Part shown: positions 9,123-18,407 of the stretch, piece after piece
Layout: each line of letters opens with the position of its first letter
How positions within the stretch are numbered: the stretch's first letter is position 1
Source of the DNA: Gluconobacter potus
GTDB lineage: Bacteria; Pseudomonadota; Alphaproteobacteria; Acetobacterales; Acetobacteraceae
Direction: 5' to 3'
Assembly: GCF_015244705.1 (NCBI RefSeq)
Contig: NZ_JABCQF010000001.1
Coordinates: forward strand, 186,001 to 250,000
Length of the DNA stretch: 64,000 nt
Position numbers and translations under genes: made by a program
The notes under the pieces: model-generated
What the model was told of the DNA's origin: nothing
Databases searched by the model: none
What the model saw: the letters and a program-made list of their open reading frames with translations, nothing else

Positions 9123-9160
9123 AAAAAACCCCTGCCTCCGGGGGGAGGCAGGGGTTTTTT
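9123..9160 (-). terminator. Rho-independent terminator of ppa
   Basis: A perfect 11-bp stem, CCCCTGCCTCC (9129-9139) with GGAGGCAGGGG (9144-9154), and a 4-nt loop. It is flanked by A6 on the left and T6 on the right. Read on the minus strand it follows ppa (stop at 9225) and ends in U6. The right-hand T-run would also allow termination on the plus strand. Confidence 0.9.
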
Positions 9161-9224
9161 GCAAAAGCATCAGACAGGGCCGTGAGCGGGGCGTATCCGC
9201 CCCGCCTGTGCCTGACTTGCCTGT

Positions 9225-9746
9225 TTACTTGGCGGCGGCGAGCGCTTCCATGATGACCTTGCCGGCTTCGGCCTTGTCAGCCCAGCCCGTGACCTTGACC
9301 CATTTGTTGGGTTCCAGATCCTTGTAGCGCTCGAAGAAATGCGTGATCGCCTTCTTCGTGATTTCCGGCAGGTCGTCCACGGAGTGCACGTTGGTGAACT
9401 GGGGATGCACCTTGTCGTGCGGGACGCAGATGATCTTCTCGTCCTGTCCGCTCTCGTCTTCCATCTTCAGCATGCCGATCGGACGGGCGCGGATCACGGA
9501 GCCCGGAACAACGGCAGCCGGCGTCAGGACAAGGGCGTCGGCCGGATCGCCGTCGGCGGCCAGTGTGCCCGGAATGAAGCCATAGGCGGCCGGATAGGCC
9601 ATCGGCGTGAAGAGGAAACGGTCAACGACGAGCGCGCCGCTGTCCTTGTCCACTTCGTACTTCACCTGCGAGCCCTGCGGGATTTCGATAACGACATTGA
9701 TGTCGTTGGGCAGGTCCTTGCCGGGCGAGATCTTGGAAACGTCCAT
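9225..9746 (-). CDS. ppa: Inorganic pyrophosphatase
   Basis: A 173-residue family I soluble pyrophosphatase, hydrolysing PPi to phosphate in the cytoplasm. Signatures: NDINVVIEIPQGSQVKYEVDK, the metal-binding block DGDPADALVL, and the conserved YPAAYGFIPGT. The ATG at 9746 is preferred over one at 9755, because AGGA lies 10 nt upstream of 9746 but only 1 nt from the other. The length is usual for the family. A strong terminator follows. Confidence 0.97.
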   Translation of the reverse strand: MDVSKISPGKDLPNDINVVIEIPQGSQVKYEVDKDSGALVVDRFLFTPMAYPAAYGFIPGTLAADGDPADALVLTPAAVVPGSVIRARPIGMLKMEDESGQDEKIICVPHDKVHPQFTNVHSVDDLPEITKKAITHFFERYKDLEPNKWVKVTGWADKAEAGKVIMEALAAAK

Positions 9747-9854
9747 GATGTCCATGTCCTGAACTGTTTGGAGAGGCGGGGATACTACCGGCGCCCGGAG
9801 CCTCTGCCCAGAGTGGAAAGGCAGAAGTCCGGTCCGGTGCGGGGAAGCAGACAT

Positions 9855-9887
9855 AAAAAAGCTCCCCGTGCCTTCGGGCAGGGGAGC
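9855..9887 (-). terminator. Rho-independent terminator
   Basis: Stem GCTCCCC/GGGGAGC, extended by TGCC/GGCA around a TTCG tetraloop (9861-9887). A6 at 9855-9860 gives U6 on the minus strand. It terminates the DUF2501-like gene that stops at 9919. Confidence 0.88.
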
Positions 9888-9918
9888 TTCTGGAGATACG
9901 GTCCTTGCGGAAAGGGCC

Positions 9919-10320
9919 TCAGAGCATCGGCTGTGCGGCCTTGACGGCGGCGTGACAGGCGGCGCGGCGATCGTCTTCGTTCGTGTAGGCCACGAGGTAG
10001 AAGCGCTTGCCGTTGCTGTCGAAATAGCCGGCGGTGCCGAGCGCATAGTCGAAGTTGCCGACCGTCTGTTCGGTGGCCTTGTACTTCTCGCTCAGCCCGT
10101 AGAGGACCGGGTTGCCTTCATCGTAGGAGACGTACTGCTGCTCGACGCAGTAGTTCATGATGCCTGCAAGGTTGGAGGGCGAAACGCCCGTGAAGTCCTT
10201 GCCAGGCGTACCCTGGACGGCCGGCGGGGGCGGGGGGGACTGTTCCTGTGCCATGGCAGCCTGGGAAGCCAGACCCAGCCCGAGGGCGAGGCCGAGGACG
10301 GGCACGATACGACGAAACAT
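9919..10320 (-). CDS. Exported DUF2501-like protein (copy 1)
   Basis: A 133-residue protein with a signal peptide ending near AAMAQ, a Pro-rich segment, and a mature domain beginning SPSNLAGIMNYCVEQQYV. A second Cys near the C-terminus (AACHAAVKAAQ) completes the pattern. The Leu-Ala-Gly...Tyr-Cys block and the C-terminal Cys align with the protein at 41978-42490, so the two are paralogues. They resemble the periplasmic YjjA/DUF2501 family, which is of unknown function. The ATG at 10320 is chosen because AAGGA lies 7 nt upstream; a GTG at 10323 is adjacent. Confidence 0.7.
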   Translation of the reverse strand: MFRRIVPVLGLALGLGLASQAAMAQEQSPPPPPAVQGTPGKDFTGVSPSNLAGIMNYCVEQQYVSYDEGNPVLYGLSEKYKATEQTVGNFDYALGTAGYFDSNGKRFYLVAYTNEDDRRAACHAAVKAAQPML

Positions 10321-10489
10321 CACGGTATCCTTAGTTCTGAAACCCAGTAGGTCTTAAACCTGTCGTCCGCGGTTACCCGCGGCTGAAATCGAACAATTCT
10401 CCTGTTTCCCGGAAAAGGGAAGTGTGTTGCAGAACATTTCTTCGTGATCAGTTCGTGAGGATTGTATCAGCCGGGGAAATTTTCCGGGA

Positions 10490-12658
10490 TCAGCCGGTGG
10501 ACTCCAGCTCAGCGGGTGTAAGCGCAGGGTCGAAATACGGGCTGCGGGCATCGAAGAAGATGCGGTTCGTGTCCAGTTCCGTGGCGATGACGTCCAGACT
10601 GGTCAGGGCTGCGATGAGGACAAAGCGCTCCCGGGGGCGGTCTTCGTTGCGCTCGCAGGTGCGCAGACGGAGAATCGCGAGCTTGGTCGCCCGCAGGGTG
10701 CGACCGTAATGTCCGTGATAGCGGCCACTGAAATGGCTCATGCGTCCCATGACCAGTGCCAGCGCCTGTCCGGCTTCCGGATTCAGACGCGTGTCACGCC
10801 GGATGGCCTGAAGCCGCAGCAGGTTGAGCATGACGCGCATGCCCGACAGGATTCCCGTCAGATAGGCCTGGATGACCGGCGACGGTGTCGAGCCCGAATT
10901 GGTCATGAGCCGGACGAAACGGTCCACGTTGCGCGACACCACGCTGTCCACCGTTTCCTGCGCCCGGCCATCGGCGATGCGGTGCAGGTCCCGCAGGATG
11001 TGTTCGCGCATGGTCCAGCGCTGGTGTGCGGGATCGTAGGGCAGGAAGACGCGGTACATCCACGAGGCGTAAAGCAGGCCCAGAACCAGGGGCAGGGCCG
11101 TGTTGAAATAGACGATTTCGTCCGTCTTCGCCTGATTGGACGGCCCGATGAGGATGGGCAGGAACAGGTTGTAGGACACGGCCGGAAGGGTCAGGGGCGG
11201 GTAAGCGAAGGCCAGGCCGCCGATCATCATCGCCAGTCCGGACCACATGCCGAGCATCTCGAACGTCGTCGATTTGCCCATCAGCGCGAGATTGAGCACG
11301 CCGGCCGCGACGACCGCACAGCATGCGCCCCGCAGGAAGGCCTGTGTGGCCAGTGCCGGCCGCTCGAGCGTGGAGAACAGGCTGCACACGATGCAGACGA
11401 ACATGATGAAGGTCAGTCCGCTGGGCCAGGCCGTGCAGATCCAGATCAGGCCCGCGCCGAAGACCGTGACGGAAGAGCGCAGGCTGTTGGTGATGGCCTG
11501 CTGCCAGTCGCGATAGGACCGGATGGGCGAATGGAAATGGTCATGGGGTCCCGGATGGCGGCTGGCTTCGAACTGGGTCAGCGCCATGCGCAGCGCGTCA
11601 ATCAGCTCGACGAGGGCCTGCTGGAGCATGCCGTGGCGCAGGACGGCCTCGCGGGCCGCATCGTCCGGCTGTGCGGTGCTGAAATCCGAGACGACCTTCT
11701 GGCGGCACTGACGGCGCAGGGTCAGCAGGTCGGCCAGGATGGAGGCCATGCTCTCCGTCCCTTCGAGCCGCGCGGGCAGCTTCAGGAACATGTCGCGGAT
11801 GGCTTCGGCTTCCTGGCGGAACATGTCGTCCTGACTGAGCGGCAGGCGCATGAGGGTCGCAAGATCGAGCGCGCGGGCAAGAAGCACCGCGATGTCGGCC
11901 AAGGCCGCGCGGGCGTGGTCTCCGGCATGGTCGTGACGGCCGAGCTCGACCTCCGCGAACTCCACCTGATCGCCGAGCGTCGTGATCTGGGTGAAGATGG
12001 CCTGCACGTTCTGCATGGCCCCTTTATTGCCGACCAGAATGCCTGCAATGGCGGTCAGGGCGGGCTTGAGCGTGTCCTCGAACGTGCTGGCGAGCTGGTG
12101 GCGCGTGCGTTTGGTCAGGCCGAGCTGGAACAGGCCCGAAATCGAGGCTTCGAGCACGATCCCCAGCAGGATGTAGGTGGCGCGCGACATCGAGATGGCG
12201 AAAATGTGGTGCGGGTCCGCGATGCCGTCGAGCGAGACGATGGCGTAGGTGAAGCCCGAGGCGCGCATGCCGTGGATGCGGTAGTTCGTCATCGATGCCG
12301 GACCGGGCATGAATGTGCCGATCATGCAGAACGTGCCGATCCCGACCGCCAGCAGGAGGATGAACATCAGCGGCGCCTGGGGGAAGGCCGCGACCAGCGT
12401 AATACCGCTGATGACGCCGACCACCATGCCGAACAGATGCCACTTGGCCTTTGCAAGGCTGCGTCCGCGCGTGCCCTGCGCGACCATCCAGACGGTCAGG
12501 GCGGCCCATTGCGGGCTGCCGAGCTCCATCCAAAGCGCGATGCCGAGGGCGAGCAGGGACGTGCAGGTGGTCCGGAGCGCATATCCGGCCATGACCGGAT
12601 CGGGGGCGTAAAGCCATCGCAGTTTGCGGATGAGCGCGACCGGCCCGGCCTGTATCAT
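10490..12658 (-). CDS. FUSC-family inner-membrane transporter
   Basis: A 722-residue protein with two blocks of membrane helices. One lies near the N-terminus (YALRTTCTSLLALGIALWMELGSPQWAALTVWMVAQ); the other is mid-protein (LIWICTAWPSGLTFIMFVCIV). Each is followed by a helical cytoplasmic region. This is the fusaric-acid-resistance/AaeB topology of efflux subunits. It stands alone, without the DUF1656 and HlyD partners seen at 36302-39492. The start is uncertain: 12658 suits the family, but an ATG at 12709 (AAGGA directly adjacent) and a TTG at 12721 are in frame. Confidence 0.85.
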   Translation of the reverse strand: MIQAGPVALIRKLRWLYAPDPVMAGYALRTTCTSLLALGIALWMELGSPQWAALTVWMVAQGTRGRSLAKAKWHLFGMVVGVISGITLVAAFPQAPLMFILLLAVGIGTFCMIGTFMPGPASMTNYRIHGMRASGFTYAIVSLDGIADPHHIFAISMSRATYILLGIVLEASISGLFQLGLTKRTRHQLASTFEDTLKPALTAIAGILVGNKGAMQNVQAIFTQITTLGDQVEFAEVELGRHDHAGDHARAALADIAVLLARALDLATLMRLPLSQDDMFRQEAEAIRDMFLKLPARLEGTESMASILADLLTLRRQCRQKVVSDFSTAQPDDAAREAVLRHGMLQQALVELIDALRMALTQFEASRHPGPHDHFHSPIRSYRDWQQAITNSLRSSVTVFGAGLIWICTAWPSGLTFIMFVCIVCSLFSTLERPALATQAFLRGACCAVVAAGVLNLALMGKSTTFEMLGMWSGLAMMIGGLAFAYPPLTLPAVSYNLFLPILIGPSNQAKTDEIVYFNTALPLVLGLLYASWMYRVFLPYDPAHQRWTMREHILRDLHRIADGRAQETVDSVVSRNVDRFVRLMTNSGSTPSPVIQAYLTGILSGMRVMLNLLRLQAIRRDTRLNPEAGQALALVMGRMSHFSGRYHGHYGRTLRATKLAILRLRTCERNEDRPRERFVLIAALTSLDVIATELDTNRIFFDARSPYFDPALTPAELESTG

Positions 12659-12876
12659 GTCAGATGGGCACCGCTGTGCAGTTTTGCAGTATGTGCAGGC
12701 ATCGGACATTCCTTCGGGCAATACGGACCACTGGCGCCATCTCGCAACGGCAGCAAAGGTCGCCTGAACGGCCTTTCAGGAACGGGAAGGCGTGACACAC
12801 TAACTTAAAAAGACATGTTCCACCATGTCGGCCCTTGCAAAAAGACCCGAGTTGGGCGATTTCGGACTGCACCCGC

Positions 12877-12950
12877 GCGCCTGTAGCTCAATTGGTTAGA
12901 GCCGGCCGCTCATAACGGCTTGGTTGGGGGTTCGAGTCCCTCCGGGCGCA
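12877..12950 (+). tRNA. tRNA with CAU anticodon (Met elongator or Ile2)
   Basis: A 74-nt cloverleaf without encoded CCA. Acceptor GCGCCTG/CGGGCGC, discriminator A; D-arm GCTC/GAGC; anticodon stem GGCCG/CGGCT with loop CTCATAA (anticodon 12911-12913); T-arm GGGGG-TTCGAGT-CCCTC. The CTCATAA loop and TTGGT variable region resemble tRNA-Ile2, whose C34 is modified by TilS, but an elongator Met cannot be excluded by eye. The first acceptor pair is G-C, arguing against an initiator tRNA. Confidence 0.93.
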
Positions 12951-13026
12951 CGGTGTGTCGACCTGATTCATGCGGGACGGATGTTCCGCTTCTTCCCCGC
13001 CCATCCACCGATTGAGGAGACCTCCC

Positions 13027-14706
13027 ATGGCCGCCTACCAGTACGTCTATGTCATGAAGGACCTCACCAAGTCCTATCCGGGTGGGCGTGAAGTCTTCAA
13101 GGGCATTACCCTGTCCTTCCTGCCGGGCGTGAAGATCGGTGTCCTTGGTGTGAACGGCGCGGGTAAGTCCACGCTGCTCAAGATCATGGCCGGCATCGAG
13201 AAGGAATATGGCGGTGAAGCCTGGGCCGCCGAGGGCGCGCGCATCGGCTATCTGGAGCAGGAGCCGAAGCTCGACGAGAGCCTGACGGTTGGCGAGAACG
13301 TCGCCCTGGGTTTCGGTGAGCTGAAGAAGGCCGTGGACCGCTTCAACGAGATCTCGATGAAGTTCGCCGAGCCGATGTCCGACGACGAGATGACGGCGCT
13401 TCTGGCCGAGCAGGCCGATCTTCAGGAGAAGATCGACGCCGGCGATGGCTGGGAGCTGGACCGCAAGCTCGAGATCGCGCTCGATGCCCTGCGCTGCCCG
13501 TCCGCCGACAGCCCGGTGACGAACCTCTCCGGTGGTGAGAAGCGCCGCGTGGCCCTGTGCCGCCTGCTGCTCGAAAAGCCCGACATCCTGCTGCTCGATG
13601 AGCCGACCAACCATCTCGACGCCGAGAGCGTGAGCTGGCTCGAAAAGACGCTGCGTGACTATGCCGGCACCGTCATGGTCATCACCCATGACCGTTACTT
13701 CCTCGACAACGTCACCAACTGGATCCTCGAAATCGAGCGTGGCCGCGGCTATCCGTTCGAAGGCAACTACTCCTCCTGGCTGACCCAGAAGCGCAAGCGT
13801 CTGGCCCAGGAAGAGAAGGAAGAAAGCTCCCGCCAGCGTGCCCTTGCCGCCGAGCAGGAGTGGATTTCCAGCTCGCCCAAGGCCCGTCAGGCCAAGAGCA
13901 AGGCCCGTATCACGAAGTACGAGGAAATGCTGGCCGCCAACGCCGAGAAGGCTGGTGGTACGGCAGACATCGTCATCACGCCGGGCCCGCGCCTGGGTGG
14001 TACGGTCATCGAGGCCGAGAACCTCACGAAGGGCTTCGGCGACCGTCTGCTGATCGACAATCTCAGCTTCAAGCTGCCGCCGGGCGGCATCGTGGGTGTG
14101 ATCGGGCCGAACGGCGCGGGCAAGTCCACGCTGTTCAAGATGATCACCGGCGACGACAAGCCCGACAGCGGCTCGCTGAAGATCGGTGAGACTGTGAAGC
14201 TGGGTTACGTCGACCAGTCCCGCAACACGCTCGATGACAGCAAGACCGTCTGGGAAGAGATTTCCGGCGGTACGGACGTCATCCAGCTTGGCAAGCGCAC
14301 GGTTCCGTCCCGCGCTTATGTGGGGGCGTTCAACTTCAAGGGCTCCGACCAGCAGAAGCGCGTGGGCGTCCTGTCCGGTGGTGAGCGCAACCGCGTCCAT
14401 CTCGCCAAGATGCTCAAGCAGGACAGCAACGTCATCCTGCTCGATGAGCCGACCAACGATCTTGACGTCGATACGCTGCGTGCCCTTGAAGACGCTCTGG
14501 CGGAATTCGCCGGCTGCGCCGTGATCATTACCCATGACCGCTGGTTCCTTGACCGTCTGGCCACGCATATCCTCGCCTTCGAGGGTGACAGCCATGTCGA
14601 GTGGTTCGAGGGCAACTTCCAGGACTACGAAGCCGACAAGCGTCGCCGTCTGGGCCCGGATGCGACCGAGCCCGGCCGTATCAAGTATCGCCCGCTGGCC
14701 CGCTGA
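13027..14706 (+). CDS. ettA: Energy-dependent translational throttle protein EttA
   Basis: A 559-residue ABC-F protein with two ATPase domains and no membrane segments. First domain: Walker A GVNGAGKST (41-49), signature LSGGEKRRVALCRLL, Walker B LLLDEPTNHLD. Second domain: GPNGAGKST, LSGGERNRVHLAKML, LLDEPTND. The N-terminus (YQYVYVMKDLTKSYPGGREV) and the C-terminal GPDATEPGRIKYRPL are specific to EttA. It binds the ribosomal E site and gates the first elongation step by energy charge. AGGAGA lies upstream of the ATG at 13027. Confidence 0.96.
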   Translation: MAAYQYVYVMKDLTKSYPGGREVFKGITLSFLPGVKIGVLGVNGAGKSTLLKIMAGIEKEYGGEAWAAEGARIGYLEQEPKLDESLTVGENVALGFGELKKAVDRFNEISMKFAEPMSDDEMTALLAEQADLQEKIDAGDGWELDRKLEIALDALRCPSADSPVTNLSGGEKRRVALCRLLLEKPDILLLDEPTNHLDAESVSWLEKTLRDYAGTVMVITHDRYFLDNVTNWILEIERGRGYPFEGNYSSWLTQKRKRLAQEEKEESSRQRALAAEQEWISSSPKARQAKSKARITKYEEMLAANAEKAGGTADIVITPGPRLGGTVIEAENLTKGFGDRLLIDNLSFKLPPGGIVGVIGPNGAGKSTLFKMITGDDKPDSGSLKIGETVKLGYVDQSRNTLDDSKTVWEEISGGTDVIQLGKRTVPSRAYVGAFNFKGSDQQKRVGVLSGGERNRVHLAKMLKQDSNVILLDEPTNDLDVDTLRALEDALAEFAGCAVIITHDRWFLDRLATHILAFEGDSHVEWFEGNFQDYEADKRRRLGPDATEPGRIKYRPLAR

Positions 14707-14719
14707 TCCGGCGTTTTCC

Positions 14720-14751
14720 CCTCGGCGGGCGGGATCTCCCGTTCGCCGAGG
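14720..14751 (+). terminator. Hairpin after ettA
   Basis: CCTCGGCG (14720-14727) pairs with CGCCGAGG (14744-14751) across a 16-nt loop. There is no T-run after it, so it may be a weak or attenuating terminator between ettA and the acetyltransferase. Confidence 0.5.
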
Positions 14752-14780
14752 GTCTATGCTGAAGGGCTAGGGAGAGCTGC

Positions 14781-15278
14781 GTGCTGGGGCGTGAAATCCG
14801 TACCGCCCGGCTTGTCCTGACTCCGGTCAACTGGCCGGATCTCGAAGACATGGTGGCGCTCAAGGGCAATGCCGGAGCGTTCGCGCGGATGCTGGGCGGT
14901 GTCCGCAACCGCACCACGACCGAACAGGAAATGGCGGAAGACGTCAGTTTCTGGGCCAGACGGGGTGTCGGGATCTTTGCCATCCGCGAGAACGGTCGCT
15001 TCGTCGGCATTACGGGCGTGCATGAACGCCCTGACGGACGCGGTCTCGGACTGCGCTTTGCCCTGTTCCCCTGGGCCACAGGGCGTGGCATCGCCCGCGA
15101 AGCCGCAGCGGCCGCCCTACGCTATGTGCTCGACTGTGGCGAGAAACGGATCGTGGCGGTTGCGCGGGAAGACAATCTCGCGTCCCGCACGGTTCTGGGC
15201 AGTCTCGGCCTGCACCACACCCAGACCTTCGATCGCAACGGCGACACCATGCTGCTGTACGAAATCACGGCGGACTGA
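14781..15278 (+). CDS. GNAT-family N-acetyltransferase
   Basis: A 165-residue protein starting with GTG, with AGGGAGAG just upstream. It begins with the beta-strand IRTARLVLTPVNWPDLEDM, typical of RimJ/RimL-like acetyltransferases. The acetyl-CoA-binding motif A follows (LRFALFPWATGRGIAREAAAAAL), then AREDNLASRTVLGSLGL. The last block is the usual asparagine-containing motif. The substrate is unknown; ribosomal-protein or amino-acid N-termini are typical of the subgroup. Confidence 0.88.
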   Translation: MLGREIRTARLVLTPVNWPDLEDMVALKGNAGAFARMLGGVRNRTTTEQEMAEDVSFWARRGVGIFAIRENGRFVGITGVHERPDGRGLGLRFALFPWATGRGIAREAAAAALRYVLDCGEKRIVAVAREDNLASRTVLGSLGLHHTQTFDRNGDTMLLYEITAD

Positions 15279-15290
15279 CGTCCGGGCGCC

Positions 15291-16886
15291 CTATCGGGGG
15301 CGCAGGACGTGCAGGGACGGGAACCCCTCGACCGGCATGTAAAGGCTGGCCAGTCTTTCCCTGACGCAGGCGAAAAACGGCCGGACTGTCAGCGACGCGG
15401 GATCGGTCTCGGGTGTGTAGACGATCAGGGGCGGCGGGTCCTTCAGCAGGCTCTGGCACAGATCATGCGGATAGCCCGGGATGGAGTGTTGGGCATAAAC
15501 CCAGTCCCAGGGTAGATACTCGTAATAGCCATAAGGCGGCCGCCGGTCGGCCATCCAGTAGAATTCGGGCATGTAGGGCAGCATCAGGATGGGCTGTCCC
15601 GGTGGGACGAGGGCGCGGACCTTCTGGCTGATGGCATCATTGAGCGGCTGATAGAGCGTGTAAGGGGGCCTGTGGGTGGTGTCCCGGTAGGTCCAGCCGA
15701 AGGGAGTGTTGGTGGCCAGGTGGCTGCTGCCCCAGAACGCCAGCACTATCAGGATGGCGCAGGGCAAAGCACTGCCGACCGTTCTGCCCGGATTCCCGCG
15801 CTGCCCGAAAAACGCCATGAGCCCCAGTCCTGCCAGCGCGAACGCCACGATCAGGGTCTGCCCGTCCTTGAAGCCCACGGCGGCACGGGCGTTGAGGAGG
15901 ATAATGCCTGCGAAGCCGATCAGGATGGCGATCCTGTTCCGTCCCGGTCGCCGGTAGAGCAGCAGGAAAAGCGAGCCGATGAGCAGGGTGTGGGCGAGGG
16001 TGGGGTAAAACGCCTCACCCTGAAAAGAGGGCAGAAGCGAGAGCAAGAAGGTGCCCGGTCCGAAATGGATGAACGGGGCATAGGCGATCTGGTTGAAGAG
16101 GATATGGAAAACCACGAAACTTCCGAGATCCGCATATCTCAGGAACCACAGACCCAGCAGGAACACGCCAAGAAGGACACCCCCTGCGAAGGCCCGGATG
16201 GCCCGGTAGTTCTTCTGTCCGGCCAGAAGCCAGATGGCGGACGCCACGATCAGGAGGGCCCCCGGACCATAGGCGTAGGCGCATGCCAGGATCAGGATCA
16301 GGCACAGACCCGCAAGCGCTGAAGGCAGGGCAGGCGGAGTTCTGCCGAGCCACGCCGGGACGACGAACAGGGCCAGCAGTGCCACGGTCAGAAACCCGGC
16401 CACGGCGTAGAAACTGACCATGTAGAACGCGTCCATCAGCCAGTAGGACGCAAGCCCACCGACGAAGACCAGACTGGCGAGAAGACGCTGGCGGTGGCCG
16501 GGCAGGGCGGATGTGGCGCAGAGGGACGCGGTCGCCATGAGTGCCAGAACAGGCAGGAACAGCCGGGCACCCTGTGGGAAATGCCATCCGAAGAGGGCGC
16601 CATAGAGCTGGGACAGCATGAAGATGACCGGCCCGTGCGTATCTACATAGGACACATACAGCCTGCCACCCTCGTTCAGCATCCGGCCGCCCAGAAGATG
16701 TTCGCCCTCGTCGCAGAACGAGAGGAACCACAGACCTTTCCAGCAGGCCCACCCGAAAAACGTCAGACAGGCGAGCGTGAAGACCGCCAGAATGACGCCC
16801 TGAAGCCCGAAACCGGGAAAACCCTTTCTCCGTGCGGTTGTTCCGGCTTCTGGAAACGTCGGGTCTGTCATCCGGTCTTGTCTCAT
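15291..16886 (-). CDS. Glycosyltransferase 39-like polytopic membrane protein
   Basis: A 531-residue protein with about ten transmembrane helices. Between TM1 and TM2 is the loop DEGEHLLGGRMLNEGGRLY, ending in SYVDTHGPVIFML. The acidic first-loop motif and aromatic spacing resemble GT39/ArnT-type enzymes that use polyprenyl-linked sugars. The C-terminal ~130 residues are soluble and periplasmic by topology. It could glycosylate a protein or lipid at the periplasmic face. The start at 16886 is tentative; an ATG at 16871 is also in frame and neither has a strong ribosome site. Confidence 0.72.
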   Translation of the reverse strand: MRQDRMTDPTFPEAGTTARRKGFPGFGLQGVILAVFTLACLTFFGWACWKGLWFLSFCDEGEHLLGGRMLNEGGRLYVSYVDTHGPVIFMLSQLYGALFGWHFPQGARLFLPVLALMATASLCATSALPGHRQRLLASLVFVGGLASYWLMDAFYMVSFYAVAGFLTVALLALFVVPAWLGRTPPALPSALAGLCLILILACAYAYGPGALLIVASAIWLLAGQKNYRAIRAFAGGVLLGVFLLGLWFLRYADLGSFVVFHILFNQIAYAPFIHFGPGTFLLSLLPSFQGEAFYPTLAHTLLIGSLFLLLYRRPGRNRIAILIGFAGIILLNARAAVGFKDGQTLIVAFALAGLGLMAFFGQRGNPGRTVGSALPCAILIVLAFWGSSHLATNTPFGWTYRDTTHRPPYTLYQPLNDAISQKVRALVPPGQPILMLPYMPEFYWMADRRPPYGYYEYLPWDWVYAQHSIPGYPHDLCQSLLKDPPPLIVYTPETDPASLTVRPFFACVRERLASLYMPVEGFPSLHVLRPR

Positions 16887-16903
16887 GGGGCGCTGGATAG
16901 CAG

Positions 16904-16936
16904 AACGGACGGCCTCCCGCTGGAAAGCCGTCCGTT
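16904..16936 (-). terminator. Hairpin after mlaC
   Basis: AACGGACGGC (16904-16913) pairs perfectly with GCCGTCCGTT (16927-16936) across a 13-nt loop. It lies ~40 bp past the mlaC stop on the minus strand. It lacks a long U-tract, so termination strength is uncertain. Confidence 0.55.
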
Positions 16937-16978
16937 TCAGGAGTTCACAACCGCCGAAGCAGTGCCTGGAGCGGTATC

Positions 16979-17572
16979 TTACTGGTGATGGATCAGCTGG
17001 CGCTCAAGGGCGGCGTTCAGCGCATCGACGTCGCCGTTATGGCGGGCCAGATAGGAGCTGTAATCGCCGCGCTGGTTCATGCGCAGGCTGGCACCTTCGC
17101 CATACATGTCCACGACCTTGGGCGGGTTACCGCCGATGATGAGCTGCATGTTGACTTCCGGCTGGCCCGGACGGTCGATCAGCGCGTTGACGCGCTCGCC
17201 TTCCGGTGTCGTGCTGGTCGTCGTGACGCGGAAGCTCACGCCCTGATAGTTGCCGATCTGGTCCGTGATGGTGTTGACCAGCACCTGATCGAACAGAGAG
17301 ATGTACTTGTCACGCTGGGCGGGAGTGGCAGTCCGCCAGTATTTGCCGAGGCAGTAGCGGCCGATCCCGGTGATGTCGACGTTCTCTTTGAGCAGCGGGA
17401 GAACTTCTTTTTTCTTCTCGTCCAGTGACTTGCCCGAATTGACCACAGCAGCCAGACGGCCACCGAAGGAGTTCACGAAATCCGTCGCCGTGCTGGCGTG
17501 AGCGGCCCCCGTTGCAACGGCGAGGGAGACGACGGCACCAAGGATAGTGCGGCGCGAAAATACGTTGAACAT
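16979..17572 (-). CDS. mlaC: MlaC-like phospholipid-binding periplasmic protein
   Basis: A 197-residue protein with a signal peptide ending at AAHAS. The body matches the Ttg2D/MlaC family: GIGRYCLGKYWRTATPAQRDKYISLFDQVLVNT is the strongest block, followed by VNALIDRPGQPEVNMQLII. MlaC shuttles phospholipids between the outer-membrane MlaA complex and the inner-membrane MlaFEDB complex. AGGAGAA lies 4-10 nt before the ATG at 17572. mlaA is 10 bp upstream, so the pair is an operon; the ABC components are not in the window. Confidence 0.92.
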   Translation of the reverse strand: MFNVFSRRTILGAVVSLAVATGAAHASTATDFVNSFGGRLAAVVNSGKSLDEKKKEVLPLLKENVDITGIGRYCLGKYWRTATPAQRDKYISLFDQVLVNTITDQIGNYQGVSFRVTTTSTTPEGERVNALIDRPGQPEVNMQLIIGGNPPKVVDMYGEGASLRMNQRGDYSSYLARHNGDVDALNAALERQLIHHQ

Positions 17573-17582
17573 GTCGTTCTCC

Positions 17583-18407
17583 TCAGTTGTACCAGTCAGG
17601 GGTTGTTGCGCGATCGTCGCCCTTGATGGTGTCGATCTGGCTCTGACGGTTCTGCTGCCAGGCACTCCGGATATAGGAGTACGGGTCCAGGCTGTCCTGT
17701 TCGAGATGGTCGATCTGGTCGATGGAGCTGGCATAGCCTTCCATCGTCCCGGCCACGTTGTAAGCCCAGTTGAAGGTTAGCAGATCATAGCCGCGAGGCA
17801 CATAGTTGATCGGCGTGAGGCCCTGACTGATGCCGTAGCCGATGCCGTCGCGGATGTTGGTCGGGCCGACAAACGGAACGAACAGGTATGGCCCGCTGGC
17901 CACGCCCCAGGTTCCCAGCGTCAGGCCGGGATCGGTCTCATGCTGTTTGTAGCCGACGAGACCCGCGACGTCGAAGAAGCCGGCCACACCGGCACTCATA
18001 TTGATGGCAAAGCGCATGAAGGCGTCTCCGGCGCGGCGCGGCTTGCCTGCGCCGACGTCGGAGAAGAACACTGCAGGCTCGCGCCAGGTTTCATTCACGT
18101 TTGCAATGGAATGACGCACGGGTTTGGGAACCGCCCAGATCCAGGCCTTGCCTACCGGACGCAGGACCTTGTGGTAGGCCCACATCTGGAGGTTGTACAT
18201 CTTGCGGTTTGCAGGTTCGTAGGGGTCGTTGGCGGCCTTGTAGTCCGCCAGGTCGTCCGGATCCTTCGGCGGCGGGTTGCGCAGCGAGCCACAGGCTCCG
18301 AGCGTCAGCAGGGCGAGGGCCCCTGCGAGCGCCCTGCCGCGGCGTGACACACGACGTGAGCGCGTCTCCCGGATTTCGTTTTCGTCCTGCCGAAAGTCCA
18401 TAACCAT
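17583..18407 (-). CDS. mlaA: MlaA/VacJ-family outer-membrane lipoprotein
   Basis: A 274-residue protein with a basic N-terminus, a hydrophobic signal and lipobox LTLGAC. The family core is clear: NDPYEPANRKMYNLQMWAYH, then HSIANVNETWREPAVF, GVAGFFDVAG and DPGLTLGTWGVASGPYLFVPF. MlaA removes mislocalised phospholipids from the outer leaflet of the outer membrane. Starts at 18413 (TTG), 18407 and 18401 (ATG) are all possible; 18407 is used. It is translated before mlaC. Confidence 0.93.
   Translation of the reverse strand: MVMDFRQDENEIRETRSRRVSRRGRALAGALALLTLGACGSLRNPPPKDPDDLADYKAANDPYEPANRKMYNLQMWAYHKVLRPVGKAWIWAVPKPVRHSIANVNETWREPAVFFSDVGAGKPRRAGDAFMRFAINMSAGVAGFFDVAGLVGYKQHETDPGLTLGTWGVASGPYLFVPFVGPTNIRDGIGYGISQGLTPINYVPRGYDLLTFNWAYNVAGTMEGYASSIDQIDHLEQDSLDPYSYIRSAWQQNRQSQIDTIKGDDRATTPDWYN

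Noticed and set aside
12659-12721. N-terminal extension of the FUSC protein with a CxxC (TYCKTAQRC)
   Set aside because: It lacks family precedent and its ATG is directly adjacent to the only AAGGA; kept as an alternative start, not as a feature.
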